Below the pieces are notes generated by a model. The model was given only the letters and a program-made list of their open reading frames with translations. It did not search any database and was not told the DNA's origin. This document shows, piece by piece, positions 10,104-19,138 of a DNA stretch of 64,000 bases. The DNA lies in the NCBI GenBank assembly GCA_022478985.1, contig JAKSZP010017356.1:1-64000 (forward strand). Direction: 5' to 3'. Made by a program: the position numbers and the translations under genes. Position 1 is the first letter of the stretch, and each line of letters starts with the position of its first letter. The stretch is from Massospora cicadina. Taxonomy: Eukaryota; Entomophthoromycota; Entomophthoromycetes; Entomophthorales; Entomophthoraceae.

Positions 10104-10993
10104 TGTCAAGAGAGTGTCTGTAACTCTCTCATTTCCAGCAAGGTAATGTGGGATGCAAACCCACATTGCTAGGGAACTAGCCATTAAAAGAATGGGTAGG
10201 AAGGCACCTCGAGCAGTGCCAGTGCAAAGGGTACCCCAGGCAAGTGTGTAAAGAGCACATAAAATACCAGGTAGGTAAGGAACATCACCGCTTGAGTGGA
10301 CCCCAGAGGGGCGTCCATAATCAAGTGTGGCTTGATGTCAGGGGCTTTGGGTGCCTCAATATGGAGGGGACCTGGGCGGCCCACAGGTGCCCCTGGGATT
10401 TTGGTAAATTGCGAGATAAGGTAGTGGCCCACATGGTTGGAGACCTTCCTGAAGAGTTCCACCACCAAGTTTGCCCAAGGAACCATTGAAAAAACGTAAA
10501 ATAATGGGGGTTTTATTAAGAAAGTCGATCAACAAGGAATGTTGGTTGCAAAAACATATCTAAAATGGGCCAGGGAAATTTAGGTTCTGCGGAAGTGCAC
10601 CCAAGCCTTGACGCTCTAATAAACAGATGCTTCCATCCGTTTTGGTAAGTAACTCTGAAAGTGCCTTCACTTGAGTAATCTATTGAAGCTTTATTTTAGC
10701 TGAATTCAAAATTTCATAGCTGGAGCAGGATTCAAACCCTTGCTCTCTAACTAAGTGAATTGAACCATCTCCATTTAAAACATAAATCGTTTGTTTCAAG
10801 GCCTGGGCTGAGATAAGAGGCTGGGCGTTTTGCACCCCATCAGTATCAACCTGGGCATGCTTGGCCTGCACCCAGCGTTGATCTGAGGTGTGCTTTAGGC
10901 CAGGGAGAGCCTGAAGCTTCATCTTCTGGGCCTCCTGTCACCCAGCCTTATCTCTAGTATCAGTGCCTACTATTATGTCATCCAACCATGATA
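10104..10993 (-). repeat. Chromo-C 5' LTR
   Basis: 890 bp, same length as 4174-5063. Its minus-strand start is TATCATGG instead of TGTCATGG, a G-to-A change in the terminal TG. Four CG sites of the partner are TG or CA here. The target duplication GAAAC follows at 10994-10998. Confidence 0.92.
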
Positions 10994-11363
10994 GAAACTC
11001 CGTCAGAAGATTGCCATCTCAATAAACTAGCTGAAGCAAAAAGCTTGGCTCTCTCAGATAAAAAGAGCGGCCAAAGTTGTCTGCTGTGACAGTTGTGGAA
11101 GCACAAGACCTGAGCTCAAATCCTATTGATCCTAGAGTAGGATCCACAACTTGGACAACTTCCTCCTCAATAATGGTTTTGGGCTGTGTTGACATCATGA
11201 TAGTTGGCACAGGAAAAAGCTGGCCCAACTCTGCTACCCAGAGTGAGCCCAAAAACAAATTTATATGCAAGGTTCTGGGCAGATGAGTAAACTGATGCTG
11301 CTGTTCAGGCTTGAGGGAAGCGACAAAATTGCAGTATGCAGAGGATGAGCTGTTTTCAGACAT
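10994..11363 (-). pseudogene. Antisense ORF of Gypsy-A, N-terminal part (function unknown)
   Basis: Minus-strand frame from an ATG at 11363, 41 bp from the Gypsy-A polypurine tract, about 114 codons to a stop near 11019. The start MSENSSSSAYCNFVASLKPE looks like a genuine serine-rich N-terminus; an acidic stretch IIEEEVVQVVDP follows. A TATAAA-like sequence lies about 25-30 nt upstream on the minus strand. The frame would continue across the Chromo-C insertion into 4173-3421. No domain is recognised. Known parallels are antisense ORFs between integrase and 3' LTR in some plant gypsy elements (Grande, RIRE2); whether this is related is unknown. Confidence 0.5.
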
Positions 11364-11404
11364 TGAAAATAAATTTGGGAAAATTCAGGGTTTATATTCC
11401 AGTC

Positions 11405-11419
11405 AAGTGGGGGAAAATA
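11405..11419 (+). promoter_or_regulatory. Gypsy-A polypurine tract
   Basis: AAGTGGGGGAAAATA directly before the LTR start (TGGATTTTGATAG). Gypsy-D has the matching AAGTTGGGGGGA before its right LTR, in the same relative context. Confidence 0.7.
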
Positions 11420-11420
11420 T

Positions 11421-12530
11421 TGGATTTTGATAGTTGACTCAAAAATAAACCCTTTGAGAAAACTATCAATGCTGATAGATTACTTCCATTGATGGATCCT
11501 TTGATTCTCCCAATTCATCTGCATAATTTGATAAATCAGATTCACCTCATAACCAACCTAATTGTGTCTGAGGTGCCCAATTATTGTAGCTAATAATAGC
11601 TATGATATTATTTTATTATAGCCAATTATGGGTACACTTGGGTGCAAAGTGGTCTCACAGCATTAATTAAATTGCACCTCCTAAATTAGTACACTAATCT
11701 TAATACAATAAGGTGGAAGTTGGGTTTGATTCAATGAAATTGATAATTAAGCACTTAAATATAGACATCCTGATTATAGGCATACTTAGTGCTATTGAGA
11801 GGCCTGCCAACATCCCAATTAGGGGTGCATCATCTTTTATGATCATATATTTTAATTCCCCATTTGTTGTTAGATATCAAGTTATGATGTAGCTAAATCA
11901 AGAAGATTTTGATGTTGAGTTCAAAACCCAAAGTCATTCCAATTATGAGAGTAAAATTGCCATAATTGGGCTGAAATGATTGTTATTTCTAGTCAATTCA
12001 TGGGCTGAATTGACTTGGGGATTTTTTATAATTATTGCCATGACCAGCAGAGGATTGGCATAATATAAATAAACTCATCTAATAGATGAGTTCGGCCAGG
12101 AGATGCCTGAGAAGTATATAATACCAGTGCCTGGCCAATTAATAAAACATCAATTAAATCAATTAATTATCATTTACTAGTTTATTGATTATTAATAACT
12201 ATTGTTGCTTAGTTTATTAATTATTATGCATCTGTCATCTGTCAGATATTTGTATCTGTCACTATTACATCTATATTAGATAGTTGTGTGTGTTTATTCT
12301 TCCCTAAGAGAAGTATATAGTAGACTGCTGGAGAAGTAGTCCCAATTATAGAGGTATAATTTCCTGATTTTGTATAAAGATATAAGGTCTTGTATTTGTT
12401 GGTGCCAGTAGACTTAAGAACAGTGAGTATACCAGAGTTACTTGGCTGTTATCAAGGATTATTGGAGAATCTACTTCCCAATTATGAGCAGGAGTTTCAT
12501 TTGAAAAGTGAGTTTATATCCTTGATTTCA
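11421..12530 (+). repeat. Gypsy-A 3' LTR (diverged)
   Basis: Start set by the polypurine tract. The best shared block with the Gypsy-D LTRs is GCTATTGAGAGGCCTGCCAA at about 11792, with the same following phrase. The end near 12530 is inferred from a diverged match to the Gypsy-D LTR end (AAGTGAGTTTATATCCTTGATTT against its AAGTGAGC...TTCACA). The resulting 1.1-kb length equals that of the Gypsy-D LTRs. Exact 3' boundary uncertain by tens of bases. Confidence 0.6.
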
Positions 12531-12605
12531 CTGTTAAGTTATTTTAGCTTGTACCATCAGCTGAAAACTTAACAGGAACTTTATCTATTCCAGGATATCT
12601 TTGGT

Positions 12606-13011
12606 TTGAACTCATGCTGCCTTGAATTGTACTGCTATGTCAATCAATATTTGGGTGTCAAGCTAGCATTTGGCCACTCTGGCAGAAAATTTGTGGTCTC
12701 ACCATATAGCCACAATGGCTGGCTTGATACCTTTAGAGACCCACTGAGTTGCTATAGAGTATGGAAACTGGAGGGCCTCCCATTATTTAACCTCACAGGT
12801 GGATACACCTCAGTACGCTAACATATCTGACTGGATTGGTATAAATTTAACCAGGGCCCTGGCCACCAACTTGACTGCTGTTAGGGTTTCTACCCCTTTT
12901 GGTAATACTTTTAGTTTTTTAGCTGAATACTCTCAGGTGTCTGATCCCTTAGATTCAGTTCCTGATATAGTTTCACCCCCACCTAGGTTGGTCCCCAATG
13001 GATTATATTAG
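12606..13011 (+). pseudogene. Unidentified coding-like fragment
   Basis: Two overlapping plus-strand frames (12606-12821 and 12799-13011) read as one protein with a frameshift near 12800: FAFGHSGRK-type residues, then a Trp/Leu-rich stretch, then NISDWIGINLTRALATN and a Pro-rich end (DIVSPPPRLVPNGLY). Amino-acid composition looks coding. It resembles no family I can name; a LINE ORF1 or gag fragment is possible. It lies just downstream of the Gypsy-A LTR. Confidence 0.3.
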
Positions 13012-13083
13012 GTCAGTGATTAGCTATTCAGGATTAGCTGTCAATTCATTGTTGAGCTAGAGCCCCCTGTCAGCATGACTTTA

Positions 13084-13827
13084 TCAGGGATTATACCCAA
13101 TAGTGTATTGGGGCTCACACCCAATGATTTTCTCATATTGCCAAATTGATTTTGGTTGGGGACTGTTCACCCCCCCCAACTGGGCCTTTTCAGAATTGGA
13201 GCCCAACTTGTTCTTCACTTGAATACCCCAAATAGATTTGGTAAGCTTCTCCATGTCAGTAGAAAACTTTTTATAGCTTGGCTCTATTGGTTTGGGCTGC
13301 CAATTTCTGTCATTCAAATCTGAGTCAGTTTCAGATCCTACCAATACTTCATCCAGGTCTTTTATTTTTTTGGCAATAATTTTCTCACCCTGTGAGGCCC
13401 CAATCCCCTCTACTGATTGAGGTTCAATGGGGAATATTCCCAACTCCGCTGTTCTCAGTGTTGGGCCTCACTCCTGGAAGGTTGCTCTTGTTGTCTGGGT
13501 GTTGGCAGTCATCAATCCTAGGGAGTCAACCCCATCATCCATGCTAGTCACTAGGGCCCTATGACCCATTGATATGTTCATGCGTTTCATTGTCATTTGT
13601 GTCACCAGATCATTACTTGATATATATGTATTAAATTGCCCTTCCCCATTTCTAGTTGTGTGGGGGCTTGAGCCAGCGGGAAGGTTGTCAGATGGTGTTT
13701 CCATTGTAGCATCCTTCATATTATTATTACAAATTAAAATCGGTGCAGGCAAGTCATCCGTTTCTATGTGCTGCGCACAGACGGGTGGATTGACTTCCCT
13801 ACGCTTGGGTGGTTGGCCTTTGTTCAC
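13084..13827 (-). pseudogene. Unidentified ORF with one in-frame stop
   Basis: Minus-strand frame of about 248 codons broken by a single TGA near 13465. The N-terminal part is hydrophilic (KGQPPKRREVNPPVCAQH), the C-terminal part is Lys/Glu-rich (EKIIAKKIKDLDEVLVGSE, KKFSTDMEKLTKSIWG), suggesting a short helical region. There are no catalytic motifs and no obvious transposon signatures. It is divergent from the kinase gene, whose visible coding begins 400 bp away. It may be a decayed host gene or an element gag. Confidence 0.35.
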
Positions 13828-14239
13828 TGCTCTATATAATTGCAGTGCACTCAGGCAGTTGGTGTGCTCTTTCGATTCTTGTTCAGTTCACTTTTTGATT
13901 TAAAAAGTGATATTTGTGAGAGAGAAAAGATTAGGCTAACCACCCTTTAAAAGATAAATGTAACTAAAATAAGAAATACGCAAGCAGAGCTGCAGGTGAA
14001 CTTTAATATTAAATGTACCAATTTGATTACCTGCTTAAAATAGAGCCGTATTTGAAATCTAATCTGATCGATTCAACTTAATTAATCGAGAGATTGCCTT
14101 TTAAGTAATTAACTGATCAACCACCGCAGCATCGTCAGGAAGTTTTGAACCTCCATAAAATCTAGCATGGCTTAAGCATGGCATGGCAAAGTTTTGTTCT
14201 TATTTAACGTGATATAACAGATATGTACGATTCAGCTAG
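13828..14239. other. Intergenic region upstream of the kinase gene
   Basis: No repeat or gene recognised. It must hold the promoter and possibly the first exon of the kinase gene, because no ATG lies in frame between the stop at 14237 and the SQ/TQ segment. ATG codons near 14167-14185 are candidates only. Confidence 0.4.
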
Positions 14240-16405
14240 CCAGAGGTAGTTATTAAGCTGAGCTTGGACCTTAACGTGTTGTCCATTAGCGCTTGCTCCC
14301 AGACCCAACTTCTACCCGTGATTTCTCAGATCTCTACCCAACCGGCCCCTTCCACCGCTGTAGGGTACCTAGAAGGCCTGGTCGACGGTTACCTTAAAAG
14401 TATGGCTTTCTTTTAGGGCTTTTTCAATATGTTTTTATTATTCAAATTCTACAAAGTTAACTTTTATTTGAAACGATTAATTTCTATAAACACAACCTAA
14501 TGTCTAATTTGTATTATAATTGTATAGAAATTTACATTGAAGAAGATGGAAAGTTTACTCTTGGGCGTTCTAAGGCATGGTAAGTTAGTTTCAACACGGT
14601 GTTTATCTTATACGAGTTGTTGGTTTAAGTCATATTAATAAATTAAAAAAACAAGTAAAGCTCGGGATGTTATGACTCGTAAACCATTTAAGAAAGGTAC
14701 TGAACTATCAATTATGTAGTGACATCTCTTTGATGACAAAACCGTTTCCACGGTCCACTTTACCATCTCGACGGTAGATCAATTTAAAATGACGCTTTAA
14801 CTTTTTCAGATCTCGCTTGAGGATAGCAAGCTATGCCCACTGGTGATTGTGGTAAAATTAGTTCCTTAAGCTTTTCATCAATTGATATAAACAAATCAAG
14901 GATTCTAGTGCGAATGGCACGTGCAGTAAGGTGCTTTAACCTGTAAATTCTAACGGCTTAAAGTCAATAAGAAGAGGATTTCAAAGGGCGAGCCATTACT
15001 CCTATGTGAAGCGGATGCAATCGCAGTACAGCCCAGCTATCGTAAAATCTTGTTTTTGATGACCTAACCCTCCAAGATTTTATTTTCCGGTATCTAAGGG
15101 GGACCCTGGGAAAAAACTGAAAGTAAGGATTTCAGTGGGTGCTAATTTTCAAAGGAGGTGAAAAACTATGTTATAACTAGTTATACCGTTGGGAAGTGAG
15201 TCCACTCATTTGTTTTTACTCAATGTTTTTGCAGCGGCTCCTTTGCGACGGTGAAGTTTGCGCTATGTCTCAAGAGCAAAAGGCAGTGCGCTGTTAAAAT
15301 TATTAAAAAGAATAAATTCAATCTCTCCCATAGGATGGGAGATACAAAGAAATTTTTCACCGAAATCGAAATCATGAAAAGACTAAAGCATGTAAGGGCT
15401 TGCAAGCAATCCGTTCTAATTTTTAGCCAAACATTGTGCAAATCCTTGATGTTTACGACTCGGAGCATCTTCTCATATTTCTGCCCTTGTAAGTTGGTAT
15501 GAAATCTTGGGTTAACAGGTAGCATTGCCGGTGGCGACCTGCACGGTTACATCACAAGCCAGAGAGACCTGCGAGTTTCTGAAACTCAATCTTGTTATAT
15601 TATAATGCAAGTTCTCTTTGCGCTCAAGGTATGCTATTAATTTACGCTTTGCTTTAATCTTTAGTATCTCCACGCAAGGAAGATTGCCCACCGAGGTTAT
15701 TTAATTTGTATGCCGCTTACTTAGCTTTTAGATATCAAAGTAAGGACAGAATGGCACTCCGAGCCACCCTGATTTTGACTTAGCCAGAGAATGTTTTGCT
15801 GATGACCAAAGGGGATTACCCGCAAGCTTTGGTGACGGATTTTGGAATGGCCCGCGTTATGGGAAACACAGCCATGACCTCAATCTGTGGAACCTTTCAA
15901 TACATTGCGCCTGAGATCATCTTCCACAACAACCTCTTAAAATCCTCCAAACCATCCCAACCACGTAAGGACGGCTACGATGTCAAGGTTGACTGCTGGT
16001 CGGCTGGGGTTCTTCTATATGCCATGATATCAGGTATTGTTATTATTAAAGAGATTTGTCAACCACACTTCAAATAAGGCACCCTCCCATTCAATGGTGA
16101 CGATGATTCAGAAGAGCAAGGCTTGTTCCGTTCAATCTGCAATGACTTAATCCCCTTTGACGACTATCTGTGGGATACAATTTCCGATCATGGTAAATAC
16201 ACTTTTGCTTCGTCTAATGTCAGCAAAATCGTTGATCCTCCATCTGATCGAAAGAGATTCTCACAAGAGGTTCAGTTGCCTTAGAGCTCTAGAACATCCA
16301 TGGTTCCGAGGCCAGTTTGAAGAATTTAGGCCCTATCTTGCTGCTTTCCTCCCTCAGCTCTTGAGGATACTTATGATGGTTTTATCAAAAGTTCTGATCA
16401 TATAA
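14240..16405 (+). CDS. CHK2: CHK2/RAD53/Cds1-type FHA checkpoint kinase, about 16 exons
   Basis: Ser/Thr kinase that in this family is activated by ATM/ATR-type kinases after DNA damage, in the nucleus. Visible exons: 14240-14399, 14528-14579, 14720-14773, 14810-14851, 14901-14925, 14964-15051, 15077-15122, 15155-15195, 15235-15391, 15427-15488, 15523-15628, 15665-15695, 15732-15739, 15784-16033, 16079-16192, 16224-16405. Together about 472 residues. Domains: SQ/TQ cluster (CSQTQLLPVISQISTQ); FHA (FTLGRSKAC, VSTVHFTIS, DSSANGTCINKKRI); kinase with GNGSFATV loop, AVKII lysine, FTEIEIMKRL glutamate, HRDIKPEN, VTDFGMAR, YIAPEII, VDCWSAGVLL and EHPWF. Catalytic residues are intact. Start exon unresolved; exon 2-3 phase is off by one, and the 15052-15076 intron is only 25 nt in the best model. 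Only clear host gene here. Confidence 0.85.
15732..15739 (+). other. 8-nt microexon of the kinase gene
   Basis: ATATCAAA lies between a 36-nt intron (15696-15731, GT...TTTTAG) and a 44-nt intron (15740-15783, GTAAGG...TTAG). Joined to CACCGAG and CCAGAG it completes the catalytic loop HRDIKPEN in frame; without it the catalytic Asp and Lys codons are lost. Both flanks have GT-AG borders. Confidence 0.8.
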
Positions 16406-16832
16406 ACAATTAATCTAATATGCACTTTTCATTATACCTGCCAATAAAGCTTTTTTACAAAGGTAATTTTGACTTGTGGTATGAGATTATTAAAATAAAG
16501 CTCAAAGCACTCGTAAACTGATTAAGTTTGATATTTTAATATAAACAATCCGGGCTCAGGCCCACTGCTCTAGCGTAACAATTCTACACACATCACCTTA
16601 AACATAAAGGTACAATGATTGGATTTATAGTTTAACGTTTTAAAGTACTTTTTTGAAAATAGTACATTACTATTTTATCTAGCTATGCTATGAAGATAAG
16701 AATTGTGTAATTAAATGTAAATATTAATTGTATGATATTTATCACTTTGCACGAAAAGTTTTTATTTAATGATATATATAAAGCTGTCCTTAAACTTTGT
16801 AATTTTAGATTGATTTAAAAGTATTAAACATA
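16406..16832. other. Downstream flank of the kinase gene
   Basis: AT-rich, contains AATAAAG at about 16442, a possible polyadenylation signal about 40 bp after the stop. Nothing else recognised. Confidence 0.4.
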
Positions 16833-17110
16833 GGGGAGGATACCCCAGTGGTAGAATAGGGACCTCTACCGCTGCCTCCCCGAGTTCGATCCTGGTAGTG
16901 AACTTTGGGTAGGGGACGATTATGACTGTGTTGGCGTTGTGCACCAATGCTCTGAACTGAGATAACAAATAGCAAAGGTGGTCCATGGAGTTCCTGGCCT
17001 ATCATACACTGCGCATGGAGGTTTTCCAGGTTTTATCCTCCTTTCCCATTTTCTTCACTTCCCCTCATTGGTGCGGTATTGTCCCCAGGTCAGTCCACCT
17101 CGAATAAAAT
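16833..17110 (+). mobile_element. SINE-1, tRNA-headed
   Basis: The head resembles a tRNA: an A-box-like TACCCCAGTGG at 16841 and a B box GAGTTCGATCC at 16882-16892, spaced as in a tRNA gene. The body has no coding. The 3' end (GGTATTGTCCCCAGGT, then CACCTCGAATAAAA) matches the tail of SINE-2 and of the LINEs here, suggesting LINE-driven retroposition. Internal pol III promoter expected. Target duplications were not found with confidence. Confidence 0.7.
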
Positions 17111-17111
17111 T

Positions 17112-17478
17112 TAACTTTTTTTTGGTAAAAAAAGAATTTCCTCTAAAAAAAGCTCTAAAAAGTATGAAATAATTGAGAAATTAAGCCTACACAATAAAAC
17201 CCTTTTTCTGAAGTTGGTGCCATATTTTAAACTGAATTATAGAATTTTTTTTACAAATACAAAGTATTTCTTATATCTGTATTGTATCCAAGTGTAAACT
17301 ATAAGCAACTTAGGATATATAGTACTGAGTATATAAATTATAAATATCTATTATAAGTCAGTTAAAATATGGCACTGACTTCAAAAAGGGTTTTATTGGG
17401 TAGGCTTAATTTCTCAATTATTTCATACTTTTTAGAGCTTTTTTATAGGAGGTTCTTTTTTACCAAAATTTTTTTTGA
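17112..17478. mobile_element. Foldback MITE with long terminal inverted repeats
   Basis: The left arm (about 17112-17243) is the near-exact inverse of the right arm (about 17347-17478). Both include TTGAGAAATTAAGCCTAC / GTAGGCTTAATTTCTCAA and the AAAACCCTTTTT / AAAAAGGGTTTT block. The loop is about 100 bp. There is no coding. Outer ends read TTTGGTAAAAAA(A)GAA. Non-autonomous DNA transposon architecture; superfamily not determined because the target duplication is obscured by A/T runs. It sits directly against the SINE-1 tail. Confidence 0.75.
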
Positions 17479-17682
17479 GAAGGTTCTTTTTTGCCAAAAA
17501 AACTTTACCCCCAGCTCTTTTCCCCTCAAAAAATTAGTCTATTTTTAAAAAGTGGCTCTTTTTCCTACTTTTATTAGATATTATTATCTCTATATATTGT
17601 TTTTGCCCTTACTATTTCTCTATAAAATCAAAACTTATTGTATATCTATTATATATAGTATCTTATAAAAAAATGCTAATAA

Positions 17683-17960
17683 TTTATTTTATTAAATTTA
17701 GTTGATTTTTTGGGCAAGTTATACTAAATTTACTGATCACCTCTACAATACTTCATTTTATTAAATTTAGATGATTTTATTAGTCAATGTATCCTGAATT
17801 TACTGATTGCCATTTACAGTAATTCATTTTATTAGATTTGGTTGCTTTTATTAGTCAGTCTATGTAAATTTATTGATTGCCATCTAAAATAATTCATTTT
17901 ATCAAATTTAGTTGAGTTTATTGGTCAACTTATGCAAAAACAATAGCAATCTATAATGAT
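17683..17960. repeat. Tandem repeat, about 70 bp x 4
   Basis: Four diverged AT-rich units starting with TTCATTTTATTAAATTTAG-like sequence near 17684, 17753, 17824 and 17894. Each continues with TTTATTAGTCA and ATTTACTGATTGCCA-like blocks. No coding. Confidence 0.75.
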
Positions 17961-18421
17961 TTAAGCTCATCCTGCTATGAGATCATACTGACTGAATTTT
18001 GAACATAAATTACCAGCCATAGGACATATCAAATGTGCAACAAAGCTATTGCTTCACCGATGCCGAAAAAAGTTTATCCAGTGTTGTATTAGTCCCATAA
18101 GTACCCATCGCTTCCAAGCCCATTTTGATATATTTAATAAATTAATGGGCAGATACTTGACCAATACTTACAAAAGTAAAATGGGACCTAAGTTAGAGCA
18201 TCCTCAATTTTTGGAGATGATCATCCAAATTGGTTTAGTATTTTCAGAGTTATGTGCAAACAAACATCTTTAAAAAATATACAGGTCAAATTGATAACCT
18301 TCTTCTTTTTCAAAGTCAGTTAAAAAAGTATTAAATATTGTAAGGGTTTGGCTAACCTTACAAAGATCTCCAATTTAGGCTTCAATATCAAGTTAATAGT
18401 TGAGGTATAAAGTTCTCTCAC
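17961..18421. other. Unassigned AT-rich sequence before Gypsy-B
   Basis: Contains an open plus-strand stretch (18049-18273, with RFQAHFDIFNKLMGRYLTN) that looks weakly coding but matches no family I can name. It may be a remnant of an older transposon. Otherwise nothing seen. Confidence 0.25.
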
Positions 18422-19065
18422 TGTCAGACATTCTCCTTCTCAACTTTTGAAAAAGAATGTTGGAGGTAAAAATGCCCCCAAATCTGCTACTACAATCAGC
18501 CAATTACATGTCTGATCTTCAAACAATATTATGGTTAATAAGGATATGAGTACCAACGGCAAAAAGACCTTGGCAGATTCTCGGTGGAACCCTACCCATT
18601 GGGAAAATATGTTTTATAATCAAAATCAGCTTAATAAGGTAAGAACTGATAGTAGGATTGCTCTGACTCCTTGGCTGAATTTGAGGTGTTCATTACCACA
18701 TGGGTCTGTTCTCCCCCAGGGTGAGAAGATTTTACCCACCGGTGATTGGGTACAATTTATCAAATCATTACCACATAAGTTTGTTTTGCCACAAAATATT
18801 TACCCTCATTCTGATAGGCCAAAAGCCTATATTTCCTAATTTGGATGACTCAGCTTTTTAATACTATAACCCCAAATTCCCATGGCCCTGATATTTGAAC
18901 TAGTTTAAATATGAAATACTAGTATTGAATAGAGAAGCTTTTTGGCCTGCCCTGCATAAAAAAAAGATAAAAAACTTTAAAAAAAGTGTTTATTATTACT
19001 TTTATCTCAAAAGTAAGTTTCATATATTAGAGAATAATTTGTGGCATCTATCGGTGGATCCTACA
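18422..19065 (+). repeat. Gypsy-B 5' LTR
   Basis: 644 bp, TGTCAGACATTC...CCTACA. It has two ATTACCACA-containing units 75 bp apart (18692 and 18767); the right LTR has three. Otherwise it aligns by eye throughout with 25141-25863. Confidence 0.9.
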
Positions 19066-19068
19066 AAC

Positions 19069-19083
19069 TGGTGCTCACTATAG
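19069..19083 (+). promoter_or_regulatory. Gypsy-B primer-binding site
   Basis: TGGTGCTCACTATAG, four bases after the LTR end. Begins with TGG as expected for pairing with a tRNA CCA end. The same motif recurs beside other LTRs in this window. Confidence 0.8.
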
Positions 19084-19138
19084 GGGATTACCCTGTATAC
19101 TTTGATAAAGTATCAAAGCAATGGAGAGTGTCACCCGT

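Larger units (their letters stand above)
4174..10993 (-). mobile_element. Chromo-C: full-length Ty3/gypsy chromovirus
   Basis: Complete minus-strand LTR retrotransposon, 6820 bp. Two 890-bp LTRs (4174-5063 and 10104-10993) are nearly identical, and the element is flanked by the 5-bp target duplication GAAAC (4169-4173 and 10994-10998). Internal order on the minus strand: gag remnant, aspartic protease (DSG), reverse transcriptase (YMDD), RNase H, integrase, chromodomain. This order with a C-terminal chromodomain defines the chromovirus branch. By eye the LTRs differ at roughly a dozen to fifteen sites, so this is one of the younger insertions here. Several pol frames are broken, so the copy is not autonomous as read. 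Confidence 0.92.
1590..12530 (+). mobile_element. Gypsy-A: Ty3/gypsy element, 3' part, split by Chromo-C
   Basis: Plus-strand LTR retrotransposon missing its 5' half, which lies beyond the LINE to the left. Visible parts in order are RNase H and integrase (1594-3180), an AT-rich spacer, a segment with antisense coding (3421-4173 and 10994-11363), a polypurine tract (11405-11419) and a 3' LTR (about 11421-12530). Chromo-C is inserted at 4174 with target duplication GAAAC, which shows that 4173 and 10999 were once adjacent. The LTR and polypurine tract resemble those of Gypsy-D, so they belong to one clade. Many stops and frameshifts indicate an inactive copy. Confidence 0.75.

Noticed and set aside
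16841..16892. Intact tRNA gene
   Set aside because: Boxes A and B are present, but arms do not pair into a full cloverleaf and the sequence runs into a SINE body.
17683..17960. CRISPR-like array
   Set aside because: Units of about 70 bp are contiguous and diverged throughout, without constant repeats and unique spacers.
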